64,000 nt of DNA. It comes from Pseudomonas putida. Its GTDB lineage: Bacteria; Pseudomonadota; Gammaproteobacteria; Pseudomonadales; Pseudomonadaceae. Location of the stretch: NCBI RefSeq assembly GCF_026625125.1, contig NZ_CP113097.1, positions 3,720,001 through 3,784,000 of the forward strand, in the 5' to 3' direction. The notes beneath the pieces were generated by a model, which was not told where the DNA came from, made no database searches, and worked only from the letters and a program-made list of their open reading frames with translations. Made by a program: the position numbers and the translations under genes. This document shows, one piece after another, positions 25,750 to 34,227 of the stretch (the first letter of the stretch is position 1; each line of letters begins with the position of its first letter).

Positions 25750-27105
25750 ATGAAGTTTCGCAACCTGACGCCCTTTGACGTCATGTGCTTCAGTGCGCTC
25801 GCGCCTGACGGCCAGGAACATCCGGTCATCGCAATGAAGGTTGGCTATCGCCTTGAACCGGTTGAAGATCAGGCAGGCCGGTATCGCGCTATCGTCATCG
25901 ATAAAGACCCGCTACCGCTATGTAAAGCCGACACCTACTACGGCGAACCCGGTATCGGCTCTGTGCTCGAGGAAAGCGACCTAGCGCCCTTCAAACCCCG
26001 CTGCGATGTCATCGTAGTCGGCCACTCACATGCGCCTGCAGGTCGTCCGGCACACACTTGGGAGGCTGGGATACGCGTCACATCCACCCGCCCCAACATC
26101 GAGCTCTCTGATCCAGCGCCGCCAAAGCGTGCACCGGGTGTTCGCCTCACCGCCGCCGAATTGCAAGAGCATCAGGCCAACATCTTGGACGTGCGGCGAC
26201 GTAGTAGAGAACAGCGCACGCCGCAGCTGTTATTGGACAAAACACTTCGCTTCACCGGCCCGCGTGAGTTTCGCCATGGGCTACTGGGATGGCATTTGTC
26301 AGAACCAGAACTCGCCACCCGCGTTCCACTGCGCTGGGAATGGGCTTTTGGGGGGGCGAGCCAAATCGCCAACCCACAATTTGGGCGCGCACCCGATGCT
26401 CCCGAATTTCTCCTCAACGAAGTCTGCTTTAGCAACCCATTAGGCCGGGGATGGCTAGAGCACCACCATGGAAAGCTGCATTACGAGCTGACGGGCGACT
26501 TCCTTGAGCGCTTGCCGGCCGCCCAAATAGAACATCTGGACGATCCCATTGAACGCCTCGTTCGCACACGGCACCCGGCGGGCCCGCTGGATGCATCAGC
26601 TATGGCCGATGTGGCAAATGGGTATGGCTACACGCCCGCAGGCTTTGGCGTCGTCGGCCGCGCCTGGTCACCACGTCTGGCTCTCGCCGGCACCTATGAT
26701 CAAACCTGGCAAGACAACCACTGGCCAGGTCTGCCGCAAGACTTCGACTTCGCTTACTGGAACGGTGCCCCCTCCGATCAACAGATCCCTCACCCAGCGC
26801 CCAACGCGCGCATCACGCTGTTCAATCTGATCGATCCATCATTGAGCGCTGATGGACGCTGTGACATCCAGTTACCTGGGCACAGACCTTTCGTACTCAT
26901 GCGTATGACCAACGGTGTGATGCTCCCGCTGCCCATGCTCACCGACACGCTACGCATCGATACCGATGCCATGACGCTGTCAATGACCCACCGCATCAGC
27001 CTGCCCGGATCGCTCGATATACGTGTGCTCGAAGCACGGTTTGAGAGCAACCCTGACGCTCCGATCATCCGGCGGGCAAAACGCGGCAATAGGGAGCAGG
27101 TGTGA
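25750..27105 (+). CDS. DUF2169-family T6SS adaptor
   Basis: DUF2169 proteins act as adaptors or chaperones that load PAAR-linked effectors on VgrG. The 451-residue protein has the typical opening FRNLTPFDVMCFSALAPDG, then FKPRCDVIVVGHSHAP near 90, LRWEWAFGGAS near 200, and YTPAGFGVVGRAWSPRLALAG near 300. It sits between vgrG2 and the PAAR-like gene, the classic order for this cassette. A degraded piece of a second DUF2169 gene lies at 30439-30565. A short AAGGGG ribosome site precedes the ATG. Confidence 0.9.
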   Translation: MKFRNLTPFDVMCFSALAPDGQEHPVIAMKVGYRLEPVEDQAGRYRAIVIDKDPLPLCKADTYYGEPGIGSVLEESDLAPFKPRCDVIVVGHSHAPAGRPAHTWEAGIRVTSTRPNIELSDPAPPKRAPGVRLTAAELQEHQANILDVRRRSREQRTPQLLLDKTLRFTGPREFRHGLLGWHLSEPELATRVPLRWEWAFGGASQIANPQFGRAPDAPEFLLNEVCFSNPLGRGWLEHHHGKLHYELTGDFLERLPAAQIEHLDDPIERLVRTRHPAGPLDASAMADVANGYGYTPAGFGVVGRAWSPRLALAGTYDQTWQDNHWPGLPQDFDFAYWNGAPSDQQIPHPAPNARITLFNLIDPSLSADGRCDIQLPGHRPFVLMRMTNGVMLPLPMLTDTLRIDTDAMTLSMTHRISLPGSLDIRVLEARFESNPDAPIIRRAKRGNREQV

Positions 27106-27106
27106 C

Positions 27107-27463
27107 ATGGCCGACAACGTAATGGCCCGCCAACAAGGCAAATGGACAGTCGTCAGCATCGCGCCCGATGTTTGCAAAACGCCCATGGGCAGCAGCATTC
27201 CACCCGTGCCCTACCCCGTTACCGCAGAGCTCGATACCAGCACCGGGGTTGCCCAGAGCGTACGCGCCAATGGCCATCCGGTTGTGATCTACAAACGTAG
27301 CTTTACACCCAATACCATCGGCGACGCAGCCGGCAAGGCGAAAGGTATAAAGAGCGGGACTGTAGAGGGCAAGTGTCACCCATTGGAGCACAGCAGTTCC
27401 GTGCGTGCCGAGGGGCGTCATCTGGTTCGTCATGGCGACTTGTTCTGGATGAATGGGAGCTGA
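27107..27463 (+). CDS. PAAR-like protein (DUF4150)
   Basis: The 118-residue product belongs to the DUF4150 PAAR-like group that sharpens the VgrG tip. It has GKWTVVSIAPDVCKTPMGSSIPPVPYPVTA, the conserved early segment, then GDAAGKAKGIKSGTVEGKCHPLEHSSSVRAEG and RHGDLFWMN. The ATG at 27107 follows the DUF2169 stop by one base. It probably cooperates with the upstream adaptor to attach the downstream GH-E-like toxin to VgrG2. No toxin domain is fused to it. Confidence 0.9.
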   Translation: MADNVMARQQGKWTVVSIAPDVCKTPMGSSIPPVPYPVTAELDTSTGVAQSVRANGHPVVIYKRSFTPNTIGDAAGKAKGIKSGTVEGKCHPLEHSSSVRAEGRHLVRHGDLFWMNGS

Positions 27464-27467
27464 TGCC

Positions 27468-28559
27468 ATGACGGATCAGCCCGTGCAACTGGACACGCTT
27501 CATGTCCAGGTCCAGGAGGTAGCACTACGCAAGCTGCCAGGCGGCCCAGACAGGATGTTCATACAGACTGACGGCACCGGTAAGGTGTTGGTCGACTTTG
27601 CAGATGGGGTCAGCGAATGGGGCGAGGCCCTTCAGCTTGACGAAGAACGATATGAAGCACTGCGCAAGGAGGCATTTCAGAGAGAACTTGCTGACCTGCA
27701 GGACATACCCACCTACACTGAACTCTACCCTCCCGCAGGCCGCGGTGGCGCTATCACCTCGCCCAATGGCAACACGCTGGGGCGCGTGAACGGTGAAACG
27801 CCTGCAATGGGTAAGGCTGCGAACGACGCCAATGCTGAGGTGGACAGCGAGACGCCCGCGGAAGGGGTAACGGGCGAACAGGCGCTGGACGGTATTCAGT
27901 TAGGGCTGGATATTGTTGGCTTGATTCCGGTGGTGGGCGAGATCGCCGATGTCGCTAACGCCGGCATCAGCCTATCGCGCGGGGACTATGCGGGTGCCGC
28001 ATTGTCGCTGCTTTCGGCTATTCCGTTCGTAGGTTACTTGGGTACAGCGGGAAAGGTCGGACGTCACAGCGCGAAGCCAATTCAGGAGGCGTCGACTGAA
28101 GTTGCAAAGAAAACCTATGAACGATCGGTTAAAGAAACCACTGAGAGTCAGGCAAAAAACACGGTTGCTGGAATAGATGGTTCTGGAGCTAAAGTACTAG
28201 AGAAGGCAAAATCACTCAGGGAGAGGTATCTAGGACGCACGCCAGGAAAGAAATCCAAGACGGGCCGGGAGGTCCAAGAGCGTATGCGCCATGAAGGAAA
28301 GCTACAAGATAACCCATATACAGGCAAACCCGAGTTTATGGCATCAGATGGAAAATGGTATGACCTGAGCAAAGCGGATATGGCTCACAAAGAAGATGCT
28401 GTCGTATGGTGGAACCGCGTAGGGCGCAAACACGGAGCCAAAAGCCCAAAAGTGAGAGAGTGGATGCTAAAATCTGACAACTACTATCTTGAACACAGAT
28501 CCATAAATAGAAGTCGAGGCGCAATCACAGGACAGAAACACCAATACGACACCCCCTGA
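27468..28559 (+). CDS. Putative T6SS nuclease effector, GH-E (HNH/EndoVII-like) type
   Basis: This 363-residue protein has a polar N-terminus. A hydrophobic helical hairpin spans about 138-190 (LDIVGLIPVVGEIADVANAG, then AALSLLSAIPFVGYLG), a common pre-toxin module. The C-terminal toxin reads GKPEFMASDGKWYDLSKADMAH, then YYLEHRSINRSRGA. The ending matches the GH-E nuclease pattern (H, then E followed by NRS), but the normally conserved Gly before His is Ala here. The start at 27468 has GGGAG eight bases upstream; an ATG at 27453 is less likely. Two TPR-like immunity genes follow. DNA is the expected target, inferred from family. Confidence 0.8.
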   Translation: MTDQPVQLDTLHVQVQEVALRKLPGGPDRMFIQTDGTGKVLVDFADGVSEWGEALQLDEERYEALRKEAFQRELADLQDIPTYTELYPPAGRGGAITSPNGNTLGRVNGETPAMGKAANDANAEVDSETPAEGVTGEQALDGIQLGLDIVGLIPVVGEIADVANAGISLSRGDYAGAALSLLSAIPFVGYLGTAGKVGRHSAKPIQEASTEVAKKTYERSVKETTESQAKNTVAGIDGSGAKVLEKAKSLRERYLGRTPGKKSKTGREVQERMRHEGKLQDNPYTGKPEFMASDGKWYDLSKADMAHKEDAVVWWNRVGRKHGAKSPKVREWMLKSDNYYLEHRSINRSRGAITGQKHQYDTP

Positions 28560-28580
28560 AATACCGGAGTGGATTTTCAT

Positions 28581-29012
28581 ATGAAGGTTAACAAAGACCA
28601 CCTAGATCGCATTAAAGAGCTGGCAACATCGGGAAGAAAAGCATGGCTCGCTGGCAATCTCGAACTCGCAGAGCATGATTTTCTTGCCTCATGGGACGCA
28701 ATACCAGAACCGAAACTAGAATACGACTTCTCTCAAACAGCCTCATACGGGATCACCATTTTCTACAGATCAACCGGGCAGATTGAAAAAGCTAAATTAT
28801 GGCTTAATATTGCGCGCAGTTCTTACGGTGCCGGCGAAGCCTCTGAGGAATACATAAGCTTCCTAGAAGGAACAATACTATTTGAAAACAACGAACTGGA
28901 GCGCGCATACGAGCTGTTTTATCCACAATACAAAAAATATGGAAAAAGAGCTTTTGAAGGCGAAGATAAAAGATACTTGCATTTTGTAACAGAACGAACA
29001 AAGGAGTCTTAA
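28581..29012 (+). CDS. TPR-like immunity protein, first copy
   Basis: This 143-residue, largely helical protein begins MKVNKDHLDRIKELATSGRK. It has repeat-like helices LAGNLELAEHDFLASWDAIPEPK and FYRSTGQIEKAKLWLNIARSS, as in tetratricopeptide repeats. It directly follows the GH-E-like toxin (21 bases) and is paralogous to the next gene; both share a W..A...IPEPK segment. A GTG at 28569 is open but sits too close to the GGAG site. An immunity role is inferred from position and from known TPR partners of GH-E toxins. It is low-GC. Confidence 0.7.
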   Translation: MKVNKDHLDRIKELATSGRKAWLAGNLELAEHDFLASWDAIPEPKLEYDFSQTASYGITIFYRSTGQIEKAKLWLNIARSSYGAGEASEEYISFLEGTILFENNELERAYELFYPQYKKYGKRAFEGEDKRYLHFVTERTKES

Positions 29013-29025
29013 AGTGGAGCTTCCA

Positions 29026-29445
29026 ATGAAGACCTATAACGCCATAAACTCTCTTTCGCAAGAAGGCAATACACTCATGGATGCGGATGAGTTTGACCTC
29101 GCAGTTGAGAAGTGGCAAAAAGCAATTGATCTCATTCCAGAACCTAAAACAGACTGGGAAGCCTACATGTGGCTATCCGCCTCTATAGGGGATGCTTTAT
29201 ACCAAAAAAAACTCTATGAGATCGCAAGCGCAAACTTTATCAACGCTCTGAATGCACCTGGAGGGATCGAAAACCCATTCGTACATTTTCGATTGGGGCA
29301 GTGCCAAACCAAGCTTGGTAATGAACGACTAGGATTGGATCACTTACTAAAGGCCTACATGCTTGATGGCGAAGATATATTTCTTATGGAAGCCGATGGA
29401 ATATTTTCACTGGAACTACTGAAAAATCGAGGACTCGTCAATTAA
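29026..29445 (+). CDS. TPR-like immunity protein, second copy
   Basis: This 139-residue protein (MKTYNAINSLSQEGNTLMDADEFDLAV...) has two clear TPR-like helix pairs: FDLAVEKWQKAIDLIPEPK and ASIGDALYQKKLYEIASANFINAL. It is 13 bases beyond the first copy. The start is uncertain: a GTG at 29014 has AAAGGAG at ideal spacing, while the ATG at 29026 has GGAG six bases upstream. Having two related immunity genes behind one toxin suggests duplication and divergence, perhaps one against a toxin variant carried by others. Confidence 0.7.
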   Translation: MKTYNAINSLSQEGNTLMDADEFDLAVEKWQKAIDLIPEPKTDWEAYMWLSASIGDALYQKKLYEIASANFINALNAPGGIENPFVHFRLGQCQTKLGNERLGLDHLLKAYMLDGEDIFLMEADGIFSLELLKNRGLVN

Positions 29446-29878
29446 ATTTACCACCAAACAAACATCAATCAATTCGACCACCAAGACGTAGCACCAACAT
29501 AGAGTCCTGACCTTAGGACTTATGCCATAGCCACAAGTAGTGACAAGGCGACGACACGAAAAAACGGGACGATTGTAGCTTGATTGCCAGCGCGGCAGAC
29601 CGCAGCTTTCGTCGTTTAAGCTATGAAATCGAGAGAGGGAGGCGCACTTTTCAACACGTGTGTTGCCACCGCTCCAAGCACGGCAGAGGGTACTGACCTG
29701 GTCGTACGCCAATATTTCAGCGGGCGTAGGACGATTGTAGGTAGGGCGATTTTAGCTTTGAAGCAAAGAATATTTTCTGACATTCAACAGCCCCTGAGTA
29801 CGCAACCAGCAAGATTTGGTGTTTCATGACCTCCTATCTACCAGCAACTTCAAATGATTGCTTCCAACTCCAATACTG
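29446..29878. other. AT-rich gap with no supported gene
   Basis: These 433 bases contain no convincing gene on either strand. The short sequence GACGATTGTAG occurs twice (near 29569 and 29729), and the second occurrence is followed by a related GGGCGATTTTAG. It probably represents decayed intergenic or toxin-module DNA. Confidence 0.4.
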
Positions 29879-30381
29879 ACGCGGACAGCAAGCCCCCGCA
29901 GAAGGGGTAAAGGGCGAACAGGCGCTCGACAGTATTCAGTTATGGCTGGATATTTTTGGCTTGACTCCAATGGCCGAGATCGCCGATTTCGCTAACGCCG
30001 GCATCAGCCTACCTCTGGGGCTATGCGGGTGCCGCATTGTCACTGATTTCGGCTATTCCTATTGTGGGATATGCACGCACAGCAGCCAAGGTTGGACGAT
30101 ATGGCACCAAAACGGCAAGCGATTCATCAACCATAGTACCAAGACGAGCCAGTGAACATGAGGCGAAACTAACAAACGATAGATCACCAACAAAATAGGT
30201 GAAAATCTTTCCGGCAAACCTGCCAATGAAGTGAGTAAGCACCGTAAAAAGCGAGCAGGCAAAGGCGGAAAGGAAATATGGTGATCTGAAGAGGAAAAGT
30301 GGTAAGTGCAAATACACTCGCGACCATATTCCCTCTAAAGCAGCTTTGAAAGCACGCGCAGAAACTTGGAGAATGGATCAG
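29879..30381 (+). pseudogene. Wreck of a second effector gene
   Basis: Bases 29879-30105 align with 27839-28066 of the intact GH-E-like effector, covering its hydrophobic pre-toxin module (GEQALD, then AEIADFANAGIS), with small indels and stops. About 180 bases later the same strand encodes GKCKYTRDHIPSKAALKARA followed by a stop at 30379-30381. That DHIPSKAA segment differs from the GH-E tip. So this was a sister effector with the same loading module and another toxin tip, now broken by frameshifts. I do not assign the tip to a named family; the DH-P-S pattern suggests an HNH-like nuclease. Confidence 0.7.
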
Positions 30382-30438
30382 TAGACACCGATTGAGGATG
30401 CAAAAAGCTGACGGCCGACTTCCATTAATTAAGGCCTC

Positions 30439-30565
30439 TGTGGCCAATCGGAATGGCTACTCGCCCGCAACTTTAGCGTGGTCGGCGAAACTTAGTCACC
30501 ACGCCTGGCAATCGCCGGCAACTATGATCAGGCCTGGCAAGACAATTTTTTAGGAGGCTGATCGA
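30439..30565 (+). pseudogene. Fragment of a DUF2169 adaptor gene
   Basis: This stretch encodes NGYSPATLAWSA / NFSVVGET*SPRLAIAGNYDQ in shifting frames. It corresponds to NGYGYTPAGFGVVGRAWSPRLALAG of the intact DUF2169 protein (26620-26740), and the DNA match is clear by eye. It includes an in-frame stop and no start. The order wrecked effector then adaptor fragment suggests recombination between cassettes. Confidence 0.7.
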
Positions 30566-30600
30566 AGACCCTTTGCACAAAAAATTATGGAGCTTTAGGA

Positions 30601-31116
30601 ATGAATACTCTAGACCACGACAGCAAATATCCAACACCTGAAAATTTCTTACATGCAATACATAAAGACTCAAACTCACCAGAGCTCAATTTTATTTTTT
30701 CCGAACTCAAAATCTCCAGGCAAGACCTAGATCACTATCAACTAGATGTCAACGGTCAGCGAATTTGGTCAAATGACATATTGGGCCTTCAGTTGGAATT
30801 CAAAGATATTGGACTACTAGAGAAAGTTCCATATCACGACATTGATGAGGGACCATGGGTGCTCACGGATGTTATTTTCTGGGGATGGCAGCGAGAAACT
30901 AATACTTTTTATATGGGTCCACTTCCATACGGATTGGACTTCAGCATGGACCGCGGCCAGGTAAGAATTAAGCTCTCCACAGATCTTGGAGAGCCTGAGA
31001 TATTCGGATTTTCCAATAATATCGATGCTTGGAGGTTAGGAGAGGTCGAAATCACAGTCGACTATGACGGAGCCAGGGGTATTCGCTGCATCAGTCTTGG
31101 GCTTCCAGTTGAATAA
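30601..31116 (+). CDS. Orphan immunity-like protein, family member 1
   Basis: This is a 171-residue cytosolic protein with a FIFSELKIS segment, then TFYMGPLPYGLDFSMDRGQVRIKLS, and a C-terminal strand pair VEITVDYDGARGIRCISLGL. The phrase G-P-L-P-Y/F-G-L followed by a helix is shared with the genes at 31165 and 31663, so the three are paralogues. I do not recognise the family by name. A TTTAGGA precedes the ATG. It lies just after wrecked toxin and adaptor pieces, so it is probably an immunity gene that outlived its toxin. Low GC supports transfer. Confidence 0.65.
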   Translation: MNTLDHDSKYPTPENFLHAIHKDSNSPELNFIFSELKISRQDLDHYQLDVNGQRIWSNDILGLQLEFKDIGLLEKVPYHDIDEGPWVLTDVIFWGWQRETNTFYMGPLPYGLDFSMDRGQVRIKLSTDLGEPEIFGFSNNIDAWRLGEVEITVDYDGARGIRCISLGLPVE

Positions 31117-31164
31117 CAAATGTCATTGCGGGTATTTCCAAATTTTTTGAGGAATGGCGATGAC

Positions 31165-31662
31165 ATGAAACTTCATGAAATAATAGCATTCTTCGGAAAG
31201 AGCACTTCTGACCCAGAAGTTGATTGTATGCTGCACTCTCTGGGCATAACACGCAGACCCCAACTGCACCGCCCCGCTTACCCTCCTTATGAGGTGATCC
31301 TGCGTGCGAGTTTTTTGGGCATGCTATTTTCGTTTAGCGAGCGAAACTACTGGGAAGGCTTGCCGATAACTTCACACGGCAGAAGCAACACGCTGATATT
31401 CACAAATATCGCCATCACGTCAGGCAAACCTCACATCATGCGCCCGTATACCGGCAATGATTTACCTTTTGACTTACATTGGAGCGATGATCGAACCAGA
31501 GCCCGCGAAAAGCTAGCAAAAACTGGTTGGAGTTAACAACTACGCGCCTACAAACGAGACGCCTGGTGGCTGCCTAACTATCACATTCGTCTGACTTATC
31601 AGCCCGGAGATATAATCAGCCCAGAACTACCGGGAATTTTTGATATCAGTTTAGGAATTACA
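31165..31662 (+). pseudogene. Orphan immunity-like protein, member 2, interrupted by a stop
   Basis: The frame from ATG 31165 (MKLHEIIAFFGKSTSDPEVD) reads to a TAA at 31534-31536 after KLAKTGWS. Past the TAA, the same frame continues without another stop as QLRAYKRDAWWLPNYHIRL and DIISPELPGIFDISLGIT. This resembles the missing C-terminal strand region of its paralogues. The continued frame runs directly in phase into the ATG of the next copy at 31663. So one nonsense change truncates the gene, and its natural stop has also been lost, probably through recombination between tandem copies. The 123-residue truncated product may be non-functional. Confidence 0.65.
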
Positions 31663-32163
31663 ATGCCTCCGTCGACTGAACCCTATCCGCCCTACGAATA
31701 CCCTTCAGTTGACCAAATTTATGAGCTCTTCGGACAATCTCCCGCCACCTCAGACTTCCAGTATATTTTCCGCGACTTCGATCCTGCCACATTAATGAAT
31801 GAGTCAGAATTAGAGATCGTTGAAAGAAAAAATCACTATGGGTTTTCGCTGTATTTCGACAAGTCAAAACGTGCTTCGGACGGGCGACCCACATTCGCCG
31901 GAATCAATATGTGCCGTGACCGTCTAGGGACATCGACGGCTTGGAGGGGTCCATTGCCTTTCGGTCTAAACTTCGATGACAACCCTTGCATTTTAGAAGA
32001 ACGACTTGGTCAAAAAGCCGATCACTGGAGTGATAACATAGTCTTCGGAGATGCCCGTTGGTTCTTTCGAAATTTTTTGATATGGATAAATTTTGACAAC
32101 ATGGATAACTGCATTGAATCAATTCGGATATTGCGCGCGGGCTATAGGGATGATTTACTTTAA
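31663..32163 (+). CDS. Orphan immunity-like protein, family member 3
   Basis: This 166-residue protein shares the family's layout: YPSVDQIYELFGQSPATSDF at the N-terminus, WRGPLPFGLNFDDNPCILEERLG in the middle, and FLIWINFDNMDNCIESIRIL at the end. It is closest in pattern to the gene at 30601. GGAATTACA before the ATG gives only a weak ribosome site. In phase it could be read as the C-terminal half of a fusion with the preceding broken copy. No intact toxin lies beside it. Confidence 0.65.
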   Translation: MPPSTEPYPPYEYPSVDQIYELFGQSPATSDFQYIFRDFDPATLMNESELEIVERKNHYGFSLYFDKSKRASDGRPTFAGINMCRDRLGTSTAWRGPLPFGLNFDDNPCILEERLGQKADHWSDNIVFGDARWFFRNFLIWINFDNMDNCIESIRILRAGYRDDLL

Positions 32164-32555
32164 TAAAATCACATCGCAGCGCGCTCAAGCAATTATATCA
32201 TTTTACTGCGAGTGCCAATATGGCTTCACGCTTGAGCCATTTTTATGAAAACCCGGCGCGAAAATTATTGGCGCCTCGCCAGATTTACCTAAACCCAAAC
32301 TCCCGAGGCGGCAAGATAGCCGTTATGGCTTACTGTTTCTCACAAATTTTTGGCAAAAGTATAAAGCACTTTCACTTAATTACTTGCCACAGAAATCGTG
32401 ATCAAGAGCCTGCAAGCGGGGGGGGGGGGCATGCAGCACTATTGGTGAAAGCTGGGGGCATAAGGCGGGAATGGAGAAAATCGAACGTGCGGCCAAAAGG
32501 GTGTCAATCTAATCATTAGTCCAACAGATAAAAAAGGAAATAATTTATGCGAGAT
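32164..32555 (+). pseudogene. Probable toxin-tip remnant with a 12-G tract
   Basis: No intact gene is supported here. A run of twelve G at 32418-32429 interrupts the sequence. After it, one frame reads GHKAGMEKIERAAKRVSI and, after a one-base shift, another reads KGVNLIISPTDKKGNNLCEI with a stop overlapping the start of the GAD-like immunity gene by a few bases. That overlap is the usual geometry of a toxin 3' end and its immunity gene. The frame from 32220 to 32519 is open but shows no family features. The toxin type is unknown. Confidence 0.4.
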
Positions 32556-33209
32556 TTAGATTTTGCTGAGTTCATCGAGTGCTTTGGAGAAGCCATTCAA
32601 CAAACCCACGTTCCAGAAGCAAGCATTGCGAAATGGAAGGATACACTCCCTCCTGTATTAATCCAATACTGGCAAGATGAGGGGTGGGCAGGATATGGAA
32701 ACGGAATTTTTTGGACTGTTAACCCTGACGATTACGAACATCTTAAAGACACCTGGCTGAAAGATACACCGATAGAATTTCTTGATAGATTCCACGTCAT
32801 AGCCAGAAGCGCTTTCGGAAACCTATACTTATGCGGCGAAAAAACCGGGCATAGTGCATCAGTTATCTGTAACAACAATGAGATACTTGCATTAAAAAGC
32901 CGCCTAAAACCTAAAGAGCTGGCAAATCAAAACATGACAATACAATCACTATTTGGAACCAGCGAACCCGACGACTATGATAACACCGACTCAAACGGCA
33001 AACCTTTATTTGAGCGCGCACTTAAGAAATACGGCCCACTTGCCGTCGACGAAATGTACGGCTTCGAACACGCCCTTGTGGCAGGAGGGAAGCCCAGCTT
33101 GGAAAATCTTCGTAAAGTAAAGCTCGATCCTCACTTTCTAATTCTACGTGATCTCGACACTCCGAAACTACCCCTCTCCAATACAGACCTAGAAAAACTG
33201 ATGAAATAA
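32547..33209 (+). CDS. GAD-like/DUF1851 (Tdi1-type) immunity protein
   Basis: This 220-residue protein has the GAD-like domain at its N-terminus (PPVLIQYWQDEGWAGYGNGIFWTVNPDDY, about residues 35-65). A C-terminal segment with LFERALKKYGPLAVDEMYGFEHALVAGG matches the T6SS_Tdi1 C-terminal (DUF1851) region. Tdi1-type proteins protect against T6SS DNase effectors. No complete toxin is present next to it; the preceding 120 bases hold a decayed toxin-like end. AAAAAGGAA precedes the ATG. It is kept open despite the wreckage around it, which suggests selection for resistance. Confidence 0.78.
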   Translation: MRDLDFAEFIECFGEAIQQTHVPEASIAKWKDTLPPVLIQYWQDEGWAGYGNGIFWTVNPDDYEHLKDTWLKDTPIEFLDRFHVIARSAFGNLYLCGEKTGHSASVICNNNEILALKSRLKPKELANQNMTIQSLFGTSEPDDYDNTDSNGKPLFERALKKYGPLAVDEMYGFEHALVAGGKPSLENLRKVKLDPHFLILRDLDTPKLPLSNTDLEKLMK

Positions 33210-33238
33210 TCCAACTTTATTCGATAGGAATATCCCTA

Positions 33239-33464
33239 TGAAACGACCATTAGACGAGATAAGGATTCAGACAGCATAGACATCGCATCAACACAGGAAG
33301 TACAACCTGAACCAAAACTAAACTACACACAATTATCATTACAGCCTTGTTTTACCATTGAGACCACGGGCAATCTAACTACATTTAATGTAAGCGGCCG
33401 GGAAAAAACCTACCGACCCCTTGTATTCCAGGCATACAGCATTCAAACAATGCTTAGCCTTTAA
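33239..33464 (+). pseudogene. Unrecognised broken reading frame
   Basis: An ATG at 33239 opens MKRPLDEIRIQTA then stops. A neighbouring frame continues without a stop from about 33250 to 33464, including LNYTQLSLQPCFTIETTGNL and FNVSGREKTYRPLVFQAYS. This looks like one low-GC gene broken by a frameshift near 33265. I do not recognise its family. It lies between two immunity genes, so it may be a toxin or immunity relic. Confidence 0.35.
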
Positions 33465-33489
33465 GCATCTTAGGAAGTCAGGATTAAGA

Positions 33490-34032
33490 ATGTTACTCAC
33501 CATGGAACAAATTGAGTCTGAACTCAGAACGAAGTTTGAGCCTTTCGGCAGCGACATGAATGACCTTATCCTTAAACGCCGCACATCGCCCCGCAAAAAT
33601 ATAAACATACTGGAAAATTCGATCAGCGCAAAGATCCCAAGCGATTTTTTGATGTTCATCCAACAGTACGACATGAAGAATTTTACGCTTGGGCCGATAT
33701 CATTCGGAACACACAAAGATTACATTGAGCAACTCATAGAGATCAATGCAGACAATGAATTTAGTCGCTGGTGGACAGGAAAGCTAAGACCAAGCAACAC
33801 TATTGCCATTGCAACCTCCGATCCTTATACAATATTGCTAAATACGGAAAATGGGAAAATTTTTGCTATCACTAGCGAATCAAAAATGTCTGACTGGAAA
33901 ACAATCGCCTTTAATTTTGAAGCATTTGCAAGAGGAGTCGGAACTATTTTCCTAAAACAAGGAAACGCTTCAGAAATAATACCTGCGGTACACGCAGAGA
34001 ACGGTGAGTTCTGGGAAGAGCTTTTATCATGA
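33490..34032 (+). CDS. SMI1/KNR4 (SUKH) family immunity protein
   Basis: The 180-residue protein fits the SUKH immunity superfamily. Its N-terminal helix ENSISAKIPSDFLMFIQQYDMKNF corresponds to the family's LP..f..fl...NG region, followed by ISFGTHKDYIEQL. IAIATSDPYTILLNTENGKIFAI resembles the family's hydrophobic strand with D and G. FEAFARGVGTIFL ends the domain. The start at 33490 has AGGA seven bases upstream; a second ATG at 33502 is possible. SUKH proteins neutralise diverse nuclease and other toxins. Its toxin is absent. Confidence 0.7.
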   Translation: MLLTMEQIESELRTKFEPFGSDMNDLILKRRTSPRKNINILENSISAKIPSDFLMFIQQYDMKNFTLGPISFGTHKDYIEQLIEINADNEFSRWWTGKLRPSNTIAIATSDPYTILLNTENGKIFAITSESKMSDWKTIAFNFEAFARGVGTIFLKQGNASEIIPAVHAENGEFWEELLS

Positions 34033-34227
34033 AGAGGTGCCGTCCGCAGTAATACCTGAACATCTGCGACGAACCTATCTTGCAATCCGCTGTATACGCG
34101 TCTCGTCGCTTGGGCGACGGTAGCCATAACACCGTCATCGGGCGGCACTTATTGCACCAGCTCGACCAGAAGCGTGGGCATCCTCTGCCGCCCCCAACAA
34201 CGGCCAAAGCCCAGCCAGGAATTAGGA

